In this document: positions 1 to 7,142 of the stretch, piece after piece
Layout: the number at the start of each line of letters is the position of its first letter
Position numbering within the stretch: position 1 is the stretch's first letter
Source of the DNA: Candidatus Bathyarchaeota archaeon
GTDB lineage: Archaea; Thermoproteota; Bathyarchaeia; Bathyarchaeales; UBA233
Length of the DNA stretch: 16,671 nt
Reading direction: 5' to 3'
NCBI GenBank assembly: GCA_007050895.1
Contig: SMYP01000158.1
Coordinates: forward strand, 1-16,671
The notes under the pieces: model-generated
What the model saw: the letters and a program-made list of their open reading frames with translations, nothing else
What the model was told of the DNA's origin: nothing
Databases searched by the model: none
Position numbers and translations under genes: made by a program

Positions 1-262
1 AGCATTTGAACCAGAAGCATTTGAACCAGAAGCATTTGAACCAGAAGCATTTGAACCAGAAGCATTTGAACCAGAAGAAACCAGTATTGAAGTTGAAGAG
101 ACTGAGGATGTTAAAAAGAAAGTTGAAGTTCCTGAAGACGCCTCTGAGTGCTCTCATCATCTTGGTTATCTGAGTGAAAAATCTTCAAAGGATCAGATAC
201 CAGATGAGTGTATGATGTGCAAGGAAATAGTCACTTGTATGCTGAAGAAAATGAATGCCTAG
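1..262 (+). CDS. C-terminal end of an acidic-repeat protein with a Cys/His-rich tail (partial)
   Basis: The frame is open from base 2 to the TAG at 260-262, giving 86 codons; the start lies outside the window. It begins with five perfect copies of the pentapeptide AFEPE. A Glu-rich linker of about 20 residues follows, then a tail with Cys50, His52-His53, Cys70, Cys73 and Cys79 (fragment numbering) around the words GYL and IPDEC. The spacing C-x-H-H ... C-x2-C-x5-C could bind a metal. I recall similar Cys-containing tails at the ends of uncharacterised archaeal proteins, but I cannot name a family or function. The repeat arm is probably a flexible negative linker between an unseen N-terminal domain and this tail. 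The frame and stop are certain; the function is unknown. Confidence 0.7.
   Translation, partial: AFEPEAFEPEAFEPEAFEPEAFEPEETSIEVEETEDVKKKVEVPEDASECSHHLGYLSEKSSKDQIPDECMMCKEIVTCMLKKMNA
2..76 (+). repeat. Five perfect tandem copies of a 15-base unit
   Basis: The unit GCATTTGAACCAGAA occurs at 2-16, 17-31, 32-46, 47-61 and 62-76 without a single mismatch. Each unit encodes AFEPE in the frame of the partial protein. The array reaches the window edge, so the true copy number may be higher. Identical third codon positions point to recent expansion by slippage or unequal crossover. Confidence 0.95.
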
Positions 263-479
263 ATCGATTTTTGGGACGTACATACATCATAATGAAACGC
301 CAACTTTTCATCTACCTCACGGATAGAATATTGCACCATTGTTGTTCATTATGCAGGAAAAAGCGCTAAAATTTCGAATATAACTAATGCATTATAAACC
401 GCAATAGATTACTAAAATTAGAAAAACTACATAATAAGGAGATTTTAGGTGTTAAATTGGAAAAATTTGGCGCTGTCTG

Positions 480-779
480 TTAAGTCTTCTCTTCCGCCGC
501 TTCTTCTACTTCCGCCGTAATCTCTTCGATAGGTTTAGGCGGTGGTGTAGTTGCCATTGTCCAACCGATCCATGCGCCTATGAACATTATTGCAACGAAA
601 GCTATGAAAACTGGTAGCGCAATTATCCAGAATTTGACATCAGACACAGCAACCGTCAATCCAATATATCCAACAACATCTACGAACAGGTCTGGCATGA
701 ACAATGTCAGTATATAGCCAATGGCGACAAGCAGACAGACTATGAATATTGCTCCACCTATTGCTTGATCTTTACTCAT
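480..779 (-). CDS. Small two-helix membrane protein, unknown function
   Basis: The protein has 99 residues. A hydrophobic segment spans about residues 8-29 (GGAIFIVCLLVAIGYILTLF) and a second spans about 51-74 (WIIALPVFIAFVAIMFIGAWIGW). Between them is a loop of about 20 residues, and the soluble tail starts TMATTPPPKP and ends in a Glu-rich stretch. The ATG at 779-777 is preceded on the minus strand by GGTGAG at six bases, a good archaeal ribosome site. It follows the adenosylhomocysteinase gene on the same strand with a gap of 78 bases, so co-transcription is likely. I recall similar small membrane proteins in archaea, with no assigned role. A pair of helices with a charged cytoplasmic tail could be a small subunit of a membrane complex, but nothing in the sequence says which. 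Confidence 0.8.
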   Translation of the reverse strand: MSKDQAIGGAIFIVCLLVAIGYILTLFMPDLFVDVVGYIGLTVAVSDVKFWIIALPVFIAFVAIMFIGAWIGWTMATTPPPKPIEEITAEVEEAAEEKT

Positions 780-857
780 TTATGTCTCACCATTTAATAT
801 GCCATGTTATTATCTTAAGCCATTTAAAGTTTACCATACTCGCCGATATAATCCTGA

Positions 858-2114
858 TTACGTAGTTCCCATTTCCCATGCTGCTAGATATTTCTTCTGC
901 TCGGCTGTGAGCTCGTCGATTCTTACTCCCATGCTCTTAAGCTTCAGTTCAGCAACGGTTTCATCTATGACTGCGGGAACCGTGTAAACTTTTGGTGGCA
1001 GCTTCGCATTTTTAGCCATATACTCTGCGCACAATGCTTGATTTGCGAAAGACATGTCCATAACTTCAGACGGATGGCCCTCCGCCGCGGATAGATTTAC
1101 AAGTCTCCCTTCTGCCAACAGATGAATTTTCCTATCGTCTTCTAAAGTATATTCTTCCAAGTTTGGTCTTATTGTTCTTTTGGCTTTTGACAGTGATTTT
1201 AAGTCTTTTATGCTAATTTCCACATTAAAATGCCCACTGTTGGCGATTATGGCGCCATCTTTCATTCTCTGGATATGCTCTTTTCTTATTACGTTGATAT
1301 CGCCTGTGGACGTTACGAATATTTCGCCCATAGGTGCTGCCTCAATCATTGGCATAACGCGGAAACCGTTCATTGCCGCTTCCAACGCTTTCAACGGGTT
1401 AACTTCAGTTACTATCACGTTTGCACCCATTCCTTGTGCGCGCATAGCTATGCCTCTTGAGCACCAACCATATCCGCCGATCACGAAAGTTTTTCCGGCT
1501 ATAAGCGTGTTTGTGGCTCTTATAATTCCGTCTAAGGTACTTTGACCTGTTCCGTAACGATTGTCAAACAGGTATTTCGTATAAGCATCATTTACAGCTA
1601 TAATCGGGTACTTGAGGCTTCCCACCTTTTCCATTGCCCGCAGTCGAATTACTCCTGTGGTTGTTTCTTCTGTTCCACCCTTAACGCTGTCCAAATCTTT
1701 TATCCGTTTCCTATGAAGCGTGCCAACGAGATCAGCCCCATCATCAAGAGTTATAGCTGGTTTGTAGTCCAACACTCTGTCAATACACTGGTAATATTCT
1801 TCGGTTGTCTGTCCTCGCTGCGCAAAAACATAAATATCCTTCTCAGCCAACGCGGCGGCAACGTCATCTTGCGTGGAAAGCGGGTTGGAACCGCATAAAG
1901 CAACTTTAGCACCTCCCGCCATCAACGTATCAACCAAAACAGCAGTTTCCTTAGTTACATGAAGGCATGCTCCTAACATCAACCCTTCAAGCGGGCGTTC
2001 TTTGCTGAACCTGTTTTTAACTTGAGTTAACACGGGCATGTGAGCTGAAGCCCATTCAATTTGTAAATGGCCTTGGGATGCTAAAGTTTTGTCTTTAACT
2101 TGATTGTCATTCAT
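858..2114 (-). CDS. ahcY: Adenosylhomocysteinase (S-adenosyl-L-homocysteine hydrolase)
   Basis: This NAD-dependent cytosolic enzyme splits S-adenosylhomocysteine into adenosine and homocysteine, clearing the product inhibitor of SAM-dependent methyltransferases. The 418 residues match the usual archaeal length. Family words seen are [10 protein letters not shown] (20-29), DDGADL (124-129), [10 protein letters not shown] (146-155), [18 protein letters not shown] (175-192, with catalytic Lys and Asp), the Rossmann loop GGYGWCSRG (213-221), GHFNVEI (294-300) and [12 protein letters not shown] (365-376). The C-terminus is the short archaeal form, without the Lys/Tyr extension of bacterial and eukaryotic enzymes. 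Some archaeal members prefer S-inosylhomocysteine; the sequence does not decide this. The ATG at 2114 has AAGGA six bases upstream. Several methyltransferases are encoded nearby. Confidence 0.97.
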   Translation of the reverse strand: MNDNQVKDKTLASQGHLQIEWASAHMPVLTQVKNRFSKERPLEGLMLGACLHVTKETAVLVDTLMAGGAKVALCGSNPLSTQDDVAAALAEKDIYVFAQRGQTTEEYYQCIDRVLDYKPAITLDDGADLVGTLHRKRIKDLDSVKGGTEETTTGVIRLRAMEKVGSLKYPIIAVNDAYTKYLFDNRYGTGQSTLDGIIRATNTLIAGKTFVIGGYGWCSRGIAMRAQGMGANVIVTEVNPLKALEAAMNGFRVMPMIEAAPMGEIFVTSTGDINVIRKEHIQRMKDGAIIANSGHFNVEISIKDLKSLSKAKRTIRPNLEEYTLEDDRKIHLLAEGRLVNLSAAEGHPSEVMDMSFANQALCAEYMAKNAKLPPKVYTVPAVIDETVAELKLKSMGVRIDELTAEQKKYLAAWEMGTT

Positions 2115-2117
2115 TTA

Positions 2118-2171
2118 CTTTTCCTTCTTTTAGGAAAGATTCCTATCTGACTATTTAGCTTTACTTTTAAT
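2118..2171 (-). promoter_or_regulatory. Promoter and leader of ahcY with competing AGGAA / TTCCT arms
   Basis: On the minus strand a TATA-like ATTAAAAG (about 2171-2162) lies upstream of the start. The leader then reads AGGAA (2144-2140), TTCCT (2136-2132) and AGGAA (2125-2121). The last copy is the ribosome site. The middle arm could pair with the first, leaving the ribosome site free, or with the third, masking it; each pairing is about 6 bp including flanking bases. Alternatively, the first two arms form a short DNA palindrome near the expected transcription start. Confidence 0.4.
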
Positions 2172-2257
2172 CCGTAGTAGGTGATTGCTAAAGAACCGCT
2201 ACTTTCTTCTTGCCAAAAAGGTTAATTATGTTCTAGCTGAACTTTACGAACAGAGGT

Positions 2258-2866
2258 GTGAGTTTGAGGGAACTCTTCGCCGAGTTTATTGAAACCAATT
2301 TAGGACCTTCGACTTTACTGATCACGTGTGGACTTCCGGCAACTTGGAAAACAGAAACTTCAGTGGAAGTCTCAAGAATAAAGGGGTACCCAATTCTACG
2401 CAGCGACCTGCTTCGTTTGGAGGTTCTCAAGGGCGAGGACGTGTTTGACGCGAAAGTTGCTGGAAATATGAATAAACGATTGTCTGTTTATGATGAAATG
2501 CTACGTCGTGCAGAATACCTTGCGGGGAAAGGCAAGGGCATCATTTTGGATGCTACTTTTGTCACTCAGGAACTGCGTAGGCGTGCAGCCGAAATTGCAG
2601 CTAAGCACGATATGACTTTTGTAATACTTCAAACTAGCTGTCCTCAAGAAGTGTCGATTGCCAGACTTCAGAAAAGAACTAAAGAGAATTACGAGTCAAA
2701 CGCTTTGACCGTGGAAGCATATCTTGCCAATAAGCGCAAGTTTGAACCGATTGACTTGGATAACTTAAAGGCGCTTTATCCAAAGCTCAAAATAGTACAC
2801 TTGACGGTTGACACGTGCTACGATTCTCCGAAAAACTGGTATATTATTGGGATGGATAAAAGGTAA
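2258..2866 (+). CDS. P-loop kinase of the AAA_33 / COG0645 type
   Basis: This 202-residue predicted cytosolic ATP-dependent kinase resembles the ATP-binding half of COG0645/zeta-toxin-like proteins. The P-loop is GLPATWKT (25-32): Lys31 and Thr32 are present, but the usual Gly before Lys is Trp. The strand with the likely catalytic acid is ILDATF (96-101), and a lid-like Arg/Lys segment follows at about 135-148 (ARLQKRTKENYESN). The substrate is unknown. The GTG at 2258 directly abuts its ribosome site. The in-frame TTG at 2264 sits five bases after AGAGGTG (2252-2258) and may be the real start, two residues shorter. The PHP gene follows after 11 bases, so the two form an operon. In bacteria this kinase type is often fused to the COG2187 kinase domain, which here is the separate convergent gene ending at 3740. 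Confidence 0.8.
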   Translation: MSLRELFAEFIETNLGPSTLLITCGLPATWKTETSVEVSRIKGYPILRSDLLRLEVLKGEDVFDAKVAGNMNKRLSVYDEMLRRAEYLAGKGKGIILDATFVTQELRRRAAEIAAKHDMTFVILQTSCPQEVSIARLQKRTKENYESNALTVEAYLANKRKFEPIDLDNLKALYPKLKIVHLTVDTCYDSPKNWYIIGMDKR

Positions 2867-2877
2867 CTGGCAATTCC

Positions 2878-3747
2878 ATGATAATAGACTTACACATCCA
2901 CTCGCAAAGCTCCGATGGGGCCTTCACTGCTAACGAAATATTCAAGGAAGCCAAACTCAGAAACATCAACTTCTTATCAATTACAGACCATGATTCAATT
3001 GGTTGCCAAGAAATGGCCATGGACTTGGCTGAAACAGCTGGAATACGGTATGTTTCAGGTGTTGAATTGAATGTCACTTTCTCGCACTGCAATTACAATA
3101 AGGGTAAACCTGTGTCACTGGATTTTTTAGGCTATAAGTTTGATGCAATGAACAAAGTTTTAAAAGATAAACTTCGCCAAATGCTTGAATATCGCGAAAA
3201 AAGAGCAACCAAAATACTGCACAATATTAATAAAGAATTTGAAAAAGAAGGTCTTGAAAAGCTAACAAAAGTCGATTTTGAGGAGATTCAAGCTTCCCTT
3301 GAAGGTGCGCTTGGGAGGCCTCACATAGCCGATTACTTGGTGAGAAAAAAAATTGTCAAAAGTAGACAGGAGGCTTTTGACAAGTATCTTGTGAAGTGTG
3401 ATGTTCCTAAGTATCCGCTCTACCTTGAAGAAGCATCTACGATTATTAGGAACGCGGGTGGAAAAATAGTCTTAGCTCATCCTAATGATCCGCACGGGAC
3501 TTCACTTGCGTCGCTGACCAAATCTTTGAGTGAACAGACAGACATAATTGAAGGATCAATAATGCCATACATTGATGGCGTGGAATGTTGGCATTCCAGA
3601 AATGACAAACGAACAACAAATCATTACGTGAAGTTTTCAAAAGAACATGGACTAATTATGACGGGAGGAAGTGACTGCCATCAAAAACCTGTTATCATGG
3701 GGACAGTTAAAATCCCCGAATGTGTGGTTGACCAATTTCTTAGTTGA
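2878..3747 (+). CDS. PHP-domain metal-dependent phosphoesterase (TrpH/RNase AM-like)
   Basis: The 289-residue protein carries the full PHP metal ligand set: DLHIHS (His6, His8), SSDG (Asp13), TDHDS (His38, Asp39), GVEL (Glu63), GRPHIA (His149), LAHP (His201), GVECWHS (Glu226, His229) and SDCH (Asp266, His268). Order and spacing match the YciV/TrpH branch. Its bacterial members act on 5' ends of short RNA and on 3',5'-nucleotide bisphosphates, using three metal ions. By homology it may trim RNA 5' ends or degrade nucleotide bisphosphates; the substrate here is inferred. It begins 11 bases after the upstream kinase, with only a weak ribosome site overlapping that gene's stop (AAAGGTAA), so translation may be coupled. 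Its last 8 bases overlap the end of the convergent kinase gene. Confidence 0.88.
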   Translation: MIIDLHIHSQSSDGAFTANEIFKEAKLRNINFLSITDHDSIGCQEMAMDLAETAGIRYVSGVELNVTFSHCNYNKGKPVSLDFLGYKFDAMNKVLKDKLRQMLEYREKRATKILHNINKEFEKEGLEKLTKVDFEEIQASLEGALGRPHIADYLVRKKIVKSRQEAFDKYLVKCDVPKYPLYLEEASTIIRNAGGKIVLAHPNDPHGTSLASLTKSLSEQTDIIEGSIMPYIDGVECWHSRNDKRTTNHYVKFSKEHGLIMTGGSDCHQKPVIMGTVKIPECVVDQFLS

Positions 3748-4750
3748 ACATTTTTACGTAGTTGGAAGCAAGTTTGAAATATGAGCGCGCTTCGTCTGTT
3801 GCTGCATTCTTTTCCTCAATATTTATGTTAAAGTCATTCAGTTTGAAACTGGTGACTTTTCCTCGAACGAATGCTCGATAGCACTTGTAGAATGGAAGTA
3901 GCTTTGGCAACTCTTGATCTCTAGAATATTCAACGTACTTTCTAACAAAAAAGTTGGAAAGATCAGTTCGTTTCTTGAAATCTAAATCCATCGCCAGAAA
4001 AGCAATGTCAGCTGCAACGTCGGAGTACCTAAATCTCTCATTGAATTCGATGGCATCAAAAATGTAAATTCTGTCTGTAACAAAAATATTGCCGGAATGG
4101 ATATCGCCGTGACAGTCTCTAACTAGACTTTCCGACATTCTCTTCTTGAAAAGTACCGTGTTTTTCTTCATAAAACCTGCGACTTTGTCGCGGATAAGGT
4201 TGAAATCTTCGGAGGATATTGTTTTTCCGATGAACTCTTCAGTTTGTTCGAAATTTTCACTCCAATTGGTTTCTATTGTCGCCAAGGAGCCAAACATGCT
4301 TATTCTCTTGTTCGTTTCGGCTTTTGAATGAAATTCTGCTATGATTCTTGCTATTCTGTCAACAATCTTGTCGTCCACCTTGTTTTCTTCAAGAAGCTTG
4401 CTCATGATCTTCTCTTGAGGCATCCGCTTCATCTTCACAGAATACTCCACAGTTTCCCCTTCGCCTCTTATCTTGACAAAGCTGGCCTTGTTTATGGGAA
4501 CAACCTCCAAGTACATATCTCCACAAAGTCGCCTGTTAAGTTTAAGCTCTTTTTCGCAGAAGAAATGCCTCTTTTCAAGCGTAGTGAAATCCAAGAACCC
4601 GAAGTTTACTGCTTTCTTCAACTTATAAACAAAATCTCTAGTTAGAAAGACAACTGATAAGTGTGTCTGAACCATTTCGATGTTGCCGGGGTCTTCTTCA
4701 TAGGCTTCAGGCTTCATCAAAGCTTCGAAGACTTGCTTCTGATCTATCAT
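3740..4750 (-). CDS. Aminoglycoside-phosphotransferase-like small-molecule kinase (COG2187 type)
   Basis: This 336-residue protein has an APH-type kinase fold. An N-terminal lobe contains VYKLKKAVNFGFLDF (41-55), where Lys43 or Lys45 probably contacts ATP, and a helix Glu in EKELKLNRRL (66-75). The catalytic loop is CHGDIHSGN (213-221) and the metal-binding Asp is in IFDAIEFN (230-237). The FGFLDF and HGDIHSGN words are those of COG2187, typically annotated as an aminoglycoside phosphotransferase family enzyme, although no antibiotic substrate has been shown for most members. It is probably a housekeeping small-molecule kinase. The ATG at 4750 has AAAGGA about eight to ten bases upstream. It converges with the PHP gene with an 8-base overlap and lies opposite the COG0645-type kinase that often forms the other half of a fused protein in bacteria. 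Confidence 0.8.
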   Translation of the reverse strand: MIDQKQVFEALMKPEAYEEDPGNIEMVQTHLSVVFLTRDFVYKLKKAVNFGFLDFTTLEKRHFFCEKELKLNRRLCGDMYLEVVPINKASFVKIRGEGETVEYSVKMKRMPQEKIMSKLLEENKVDDKIVDRIARIIAEFHSKAETNKRISMFGSLATIETNWSENFEQTEEFIGKTISSEDFNLIRDKVAGFMKKNTVLFKKRMSESLVRDCHGDIHSGNIFVTDRIYIFDAIEFNERFRYSDVAADIAFLAMDLDFKKRTDLSNFFVRKYVEYSRDQELPKLLPFYKCYRAFVRGKVTSFKLNDFNINIEEKNAATDEARSYFKLASNYVKMFN

Positions 4751-4882
4751 GTGTATATCCTTTAAATTCTATATTCAGTTCTACCGTGAACAAATCTTCA
4801 GCGAATAATATATAGAAGTATCTGCACAAAAGCTCTCGAGATAGTTTAGGTAGAGTTTATGACATATTACTATTTTGGAATG

Positions 4883-4893
4883 AAAAGATAAAT
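4883..4893 (+). promoter_or_regulatory. Possible TATA box of the 34-aa gene
   Basis: AAAGATAAATA lies 35-45 bases before the GTG start of the small gene. That would leave a leader of only about 10-20 bases, enough to contain its ribosome site AAGGTG at 4916-4921. Confidence 0.35.
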
Positions 4894-4927
4894 ACAGATT
4901 CAAAGTCAGTATCATAAGGTGTACTGA

Positions 4928-5032
4928 GTGGATATTGAAAAACTGGAGGATTTGAGGACAGTTCTAAAGGAGACAGGCTACTCTAGCAAGGCGATAAATG
5001 AAATTCTAAGATGGTATAACTCCGAACACTAA
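4928..5032 (+). CDS. Conserved-looking 34-residue helical protein
   Basis: The frame runs from GTG at 4928 to TAA at 5030-5032 and encodes 34 residues. The start is supported by AAGGTG (4916-4921) six bases upstream, one of the best ribosome sites in the window, and by a TATA-like box further up. The protein reads as two short amphipathic helices, MDIEKLEDLRTVLKETGYSS and then KAINEILRWYNSEH. The GYSSKAINEILRWY part looks like a compact helix-turn-helix or a small protein-binding helix pair. I have an impression of similar short proteins in other archaea but no name for them. It stands alone between the APH-like kinase and the deaminase. No membrane segment or metal ligands are visible. Confidence 0.6.
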   Translation: MDIEKLEDLRTVLKETGYSSKAINEILRWYNSEH

Positions 5033-5261
5033 GCTAACTTATAAAAGCAGAATTAGCTACTTACAACAATCCATTATCCCTTTCGTCTCTTATGAATAGC
5101 ACATGATTTTCAAACGATGCAACTCACAGGACACGAGATACGGGATTACATAATTCTGGTGAAATTCCATCAGAATTTTATCCGTTATATACGGGAGCGG
5201 TAGCCTTTTCTCAATACAGTCGTGTGTTATGGAACTGAAGAGAAACGCAGATGACAGTTTC
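5033..5261. other. Intergenic stretch with no supported gene
   Basis: This is the rest of the gap between 4751 and 5261. A TATA-like ACTTATAAAAG occurs near 5037-5047. The reading frames downstream are broken: ATG at 5114 gives only 28 codons, and a neighbouring frame gives a short stretch ending FYPLYTGAV...RVLWN before a stop. The minus-strand frame 5090-5290 overlaps the deaminase end and has no convincing ribosome site. It may be a decayed gene, but I cannot assign it. Confidence 0.4.
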
Positions 5262-5744
5262 TCACTGTTTGTCGTATTTTTCGACTTCATTATTCATTAT
5301 AACTAACTCTACGCCAGCTTGCTTGAACAGGTTGATGGTATCTGCGTCAGCGTGATAACGTTTTTCGCAGACTACGCGTTTGATGCCAGCGTTTATTATC
5401 ATCATAGCACAGGTTCTGCATGGTGTCATTTTGCAGAAAAGTGTTGATCCTTCAAGAGAAATACCAAACCTAGCAGCTTGGATGATCGCGTTTTGTTCAG
5501 CATGAAGAGTGCGCACGCAGTGTTGAGTTATGTTTCCGTTATAATCAATCACTTTTCGCATGTCATGACCTGCCTCTTGGCAGTGAGGCAACCCCGCAGG
5601 AGCTCCAACATACCCTGTGGTCATAATCCGTTTATCTTTAACAATAACACACCCACATTTTCCGCGGTCGCATGTAGCTCGCCTAGCAATCGCTTCGCAT
5701 AGGTCCAAGAAGTATCTGTCCCAATCAGGTCTTTTTTCAGTCAA
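5262..5744 (-). CDS. dCMP deaminase (ComEB-like cytidine/deoxycytidylate deaminase)
   Basis: This zinc enzyme is expected to deaminate dCMP to dUMP, supplying substrate for thymidylate synthase. The 160 residues include the zinc site HAE (His81, with catalytic Glu83) and PCRTC (Cys109, Cys112). The N-terminus RPDWDRYFLDLCEAIARRATC and GYVGAPAGLPHC are typical of the dCMP rather than the cytidine branch. The start that best fits the family is TTG at 5744-5742. An ATG ten bases upstream (5754-5752) is out of frame. CAGGAT about ten bases before the TTG may serve as the ribosome site. It lies 87 bases downstream of the methyltransferase gene on the same strand. Confidence 0.93.
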   Translation of the reverse strand: MTEKRPDWDRYFLDLCEAIARRATCDRGKCGCVIVKDKRIMTTGYVGAPAGLPHCQEAGHDMRKVIDYNGNITQHCVRTLHAEQNAIIQAARFGISLEGSTLFCKMTPCRTCAMMIINAGIKRVVCEKRYHADADTINLFKQAGVELVIMNNEVEKYDKQ

Positions 5745-5831
5745 TGATTCTCATATCCTGCACAGCTTAAACATAGTCTACAAAACAACCTAATAAATCT
5801 AAATAACAGCTGCTTCAATGCCTTTTATATT

Positions 5832-7133
5832 TCACTTTTGAAAAACATGAATTTCTCTGCCGATTTTATGTCTCTCTTCAGAGTCAACAATTGAAGTCAT
5901 CGTCATTAGATTTTCAGTTGAAGTATTATCTTTAGCGAAAACCTGTTTCTTAAAAGGATAAACTTGCTCAAAACCTGTCTCCATTGCTTTTTCCTCAATT
6001 CCTATGGTAACAGGATCCCCTGATCGCGTTTTAATATACGGCGACACCAACACTATCCGTCCACCCCTCTTCAACACTTTGTACGCTTCCTCCAAAAAAC
6101 CATAATACAACGGCTCTAGTTTTTCAGCAATTCTTATAGCGTACGAAGAGGTAGGCACTTGACGCAGTGCCGGACCCAAATCAGGTTCTGTCGCGATGCA
6201 GTCAACCTGTTCCCAACCAATCTTCTGAGATAGCCTGTTGGCGTCTCCCTTAAGAACCCTGTACTCTGCGCTTTCTAGCGAGTATTCGCCTTTGAGCCAC
6301 TCGATGTTCTTTATTGTCGCATCAACGCACCACCTGTTAATATCAACACCAATCACCTTAGCTCTTGATAATAAAGCCTCCTGGAGAACTGTACCAACCC
6401 CACAAAACGGGTCTAAGAAAGTTTTTCCTTCAGTACAAAATGAAAGGTTCACCAATATTCTTGCAAGCCTCGGAGGAATGGCGAAAATCTTACGCTGGAC
6501 AGGTTTGCCAATATCACGTTTTTGGAACTCAAACGGGTTATGCACCGCTGTAGTGGTAGCGACAAACGTCTGATCTCTGTCGACGCAGAGCAATATCTCT
6601 AACTTGTTTTCCACTAGATTCTTCTTTAAAACTTCAACATGGCTCAACTGAGGCAGTTTTCTGCCTTTGGCGAAACCCATAAACTCCGATTTCCTACCGT
6701 AACCCGAAAGCTCCCGCTTAATGCTGCTTCCAATGAAACGTTGAATGACTTTGGAAAATGCACGCAGCCGCTTGTCTGCACAGTACACGCTCACTCCGAA
6801 GAGAGTCTTCCCAGACTTAGCTATAACCATCTTGCCCACCAAACCACTGGTTTGGATCATCTTGCTGATCTGCGCTTTTGCCTCTCGGTCCTTCTTAAGA
6901 AAAGCTTTCTTAACAATCTGTGTTGAAAAGTCGGTAGTTGACACACCGATTTTTATGATGCCTCCTAAGTAATCAATAATTGAAGCGGAATTTTTACCCT
7001 CAAGGTTTACGACAAAAAGCTCCTTTGATACTGAATTTATGGAAAATTTGACACTTCTAGCCTCGGCAAAAGAGGCAAGCTCCGCTAATGACAAATGCCA
7101 ATTTTTTCCCGGAATTACTACTTGAAATCGCAT
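5832..7133 (-). CDS. TRM11/TrmG10-like SAM-dependent tRNA guanosine-N2 methyltransferase
   Basis: The 433-residue protein has a THUMP-type N-terminal half, about residues 1-185, and a Rossmann methyltransferase C-terminal half. Seen in order are the linker NPFEFQKRDIGKP (199-211), PPRLARILVNL (230-240), motif I FLDPFCGVGTVLQEAL (249-264), IGVDINRWCV (271-280), the motif IV position TEPDLGP (325-331) and RGGRIVLVSPY. Known archaeal relatives make N2-methyl or dimethylguanosine at tRNA position 10. In those enzymes motif IV is usually DPPYG; here it is TEPDLGP, so the exact target or chemistry may differ. The ATG at 7133 lies about 30 bases from a TATA box, so the transcript may be nearly leaderless. 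The dCMP deaminase follows on the same strand. Confidence 0.85.
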   Translation of the reverse strand: MRFQVVIPGKNWHLSLAELASFAEARSVKFSINSVSKELFVVNLEGKNSASIIDYLGGIIKIGVSTTDFSTQIVKKAFLKKDREAKAQISKMIQTSGLVGKMVIAKSGKTLFGVSVYCADKRLRAFSKVIQRFIGSSIKRELSGYGRKSEFMGFAKGRKLPQLSHVEVLKKNLVENKLEILLCVDRDQTFVATTTAVHNPFEFQKRDIGKPVQRKIFAIPPRLARILVNLSFCTEGKTFLDPFCGVGTVLQEALLSRAKVIGVDINRWCVDATIKNIEWLKGEYSLESAEYRVLKGDANRLSQKIGWEQVDCIATEPDLGPALRQVPTSSYAIRIAEKLEPLYYGFLEEAYKVLKRGGRIVLVSPYIKTRSGDPVTIGIEEKAMETGFEQVYPFKKQVFAKDNTSTENLMTMTSIVDSEERHKIGREIHVFQK

Positions 7134-7142
7134 GAGCTCACA

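Noticed and set aside
1..76. CRISPR-like tandem repeat at the window start
   Set aside because: The 15-base units are contiguous with no spacers, and are in frame with a protein; it is a coding repeat.
449..520. Short plus-strand frame with GTG start, AAGGAG upstream and a TATA-like box
   Set aside because: Only 23 residues, low complexity (LPPLLLLPP), and its second half is antisense to the end of the membrane protein gene. The upstream signals may be chance in A-rich DNA.
1180..1898. Plus-strand open frames opposite adenosylhomocysteinase
   Set aside because: They are antisense shadows of a clear gene and lack ribosome sites or recognisable domains.
5090..5290. Minus-strand 66-residue frame overlapping the deaminase end
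   Set aside because: It begins inside the deaminase gene in another frame, has no clear ribosome site and no recognisable family.
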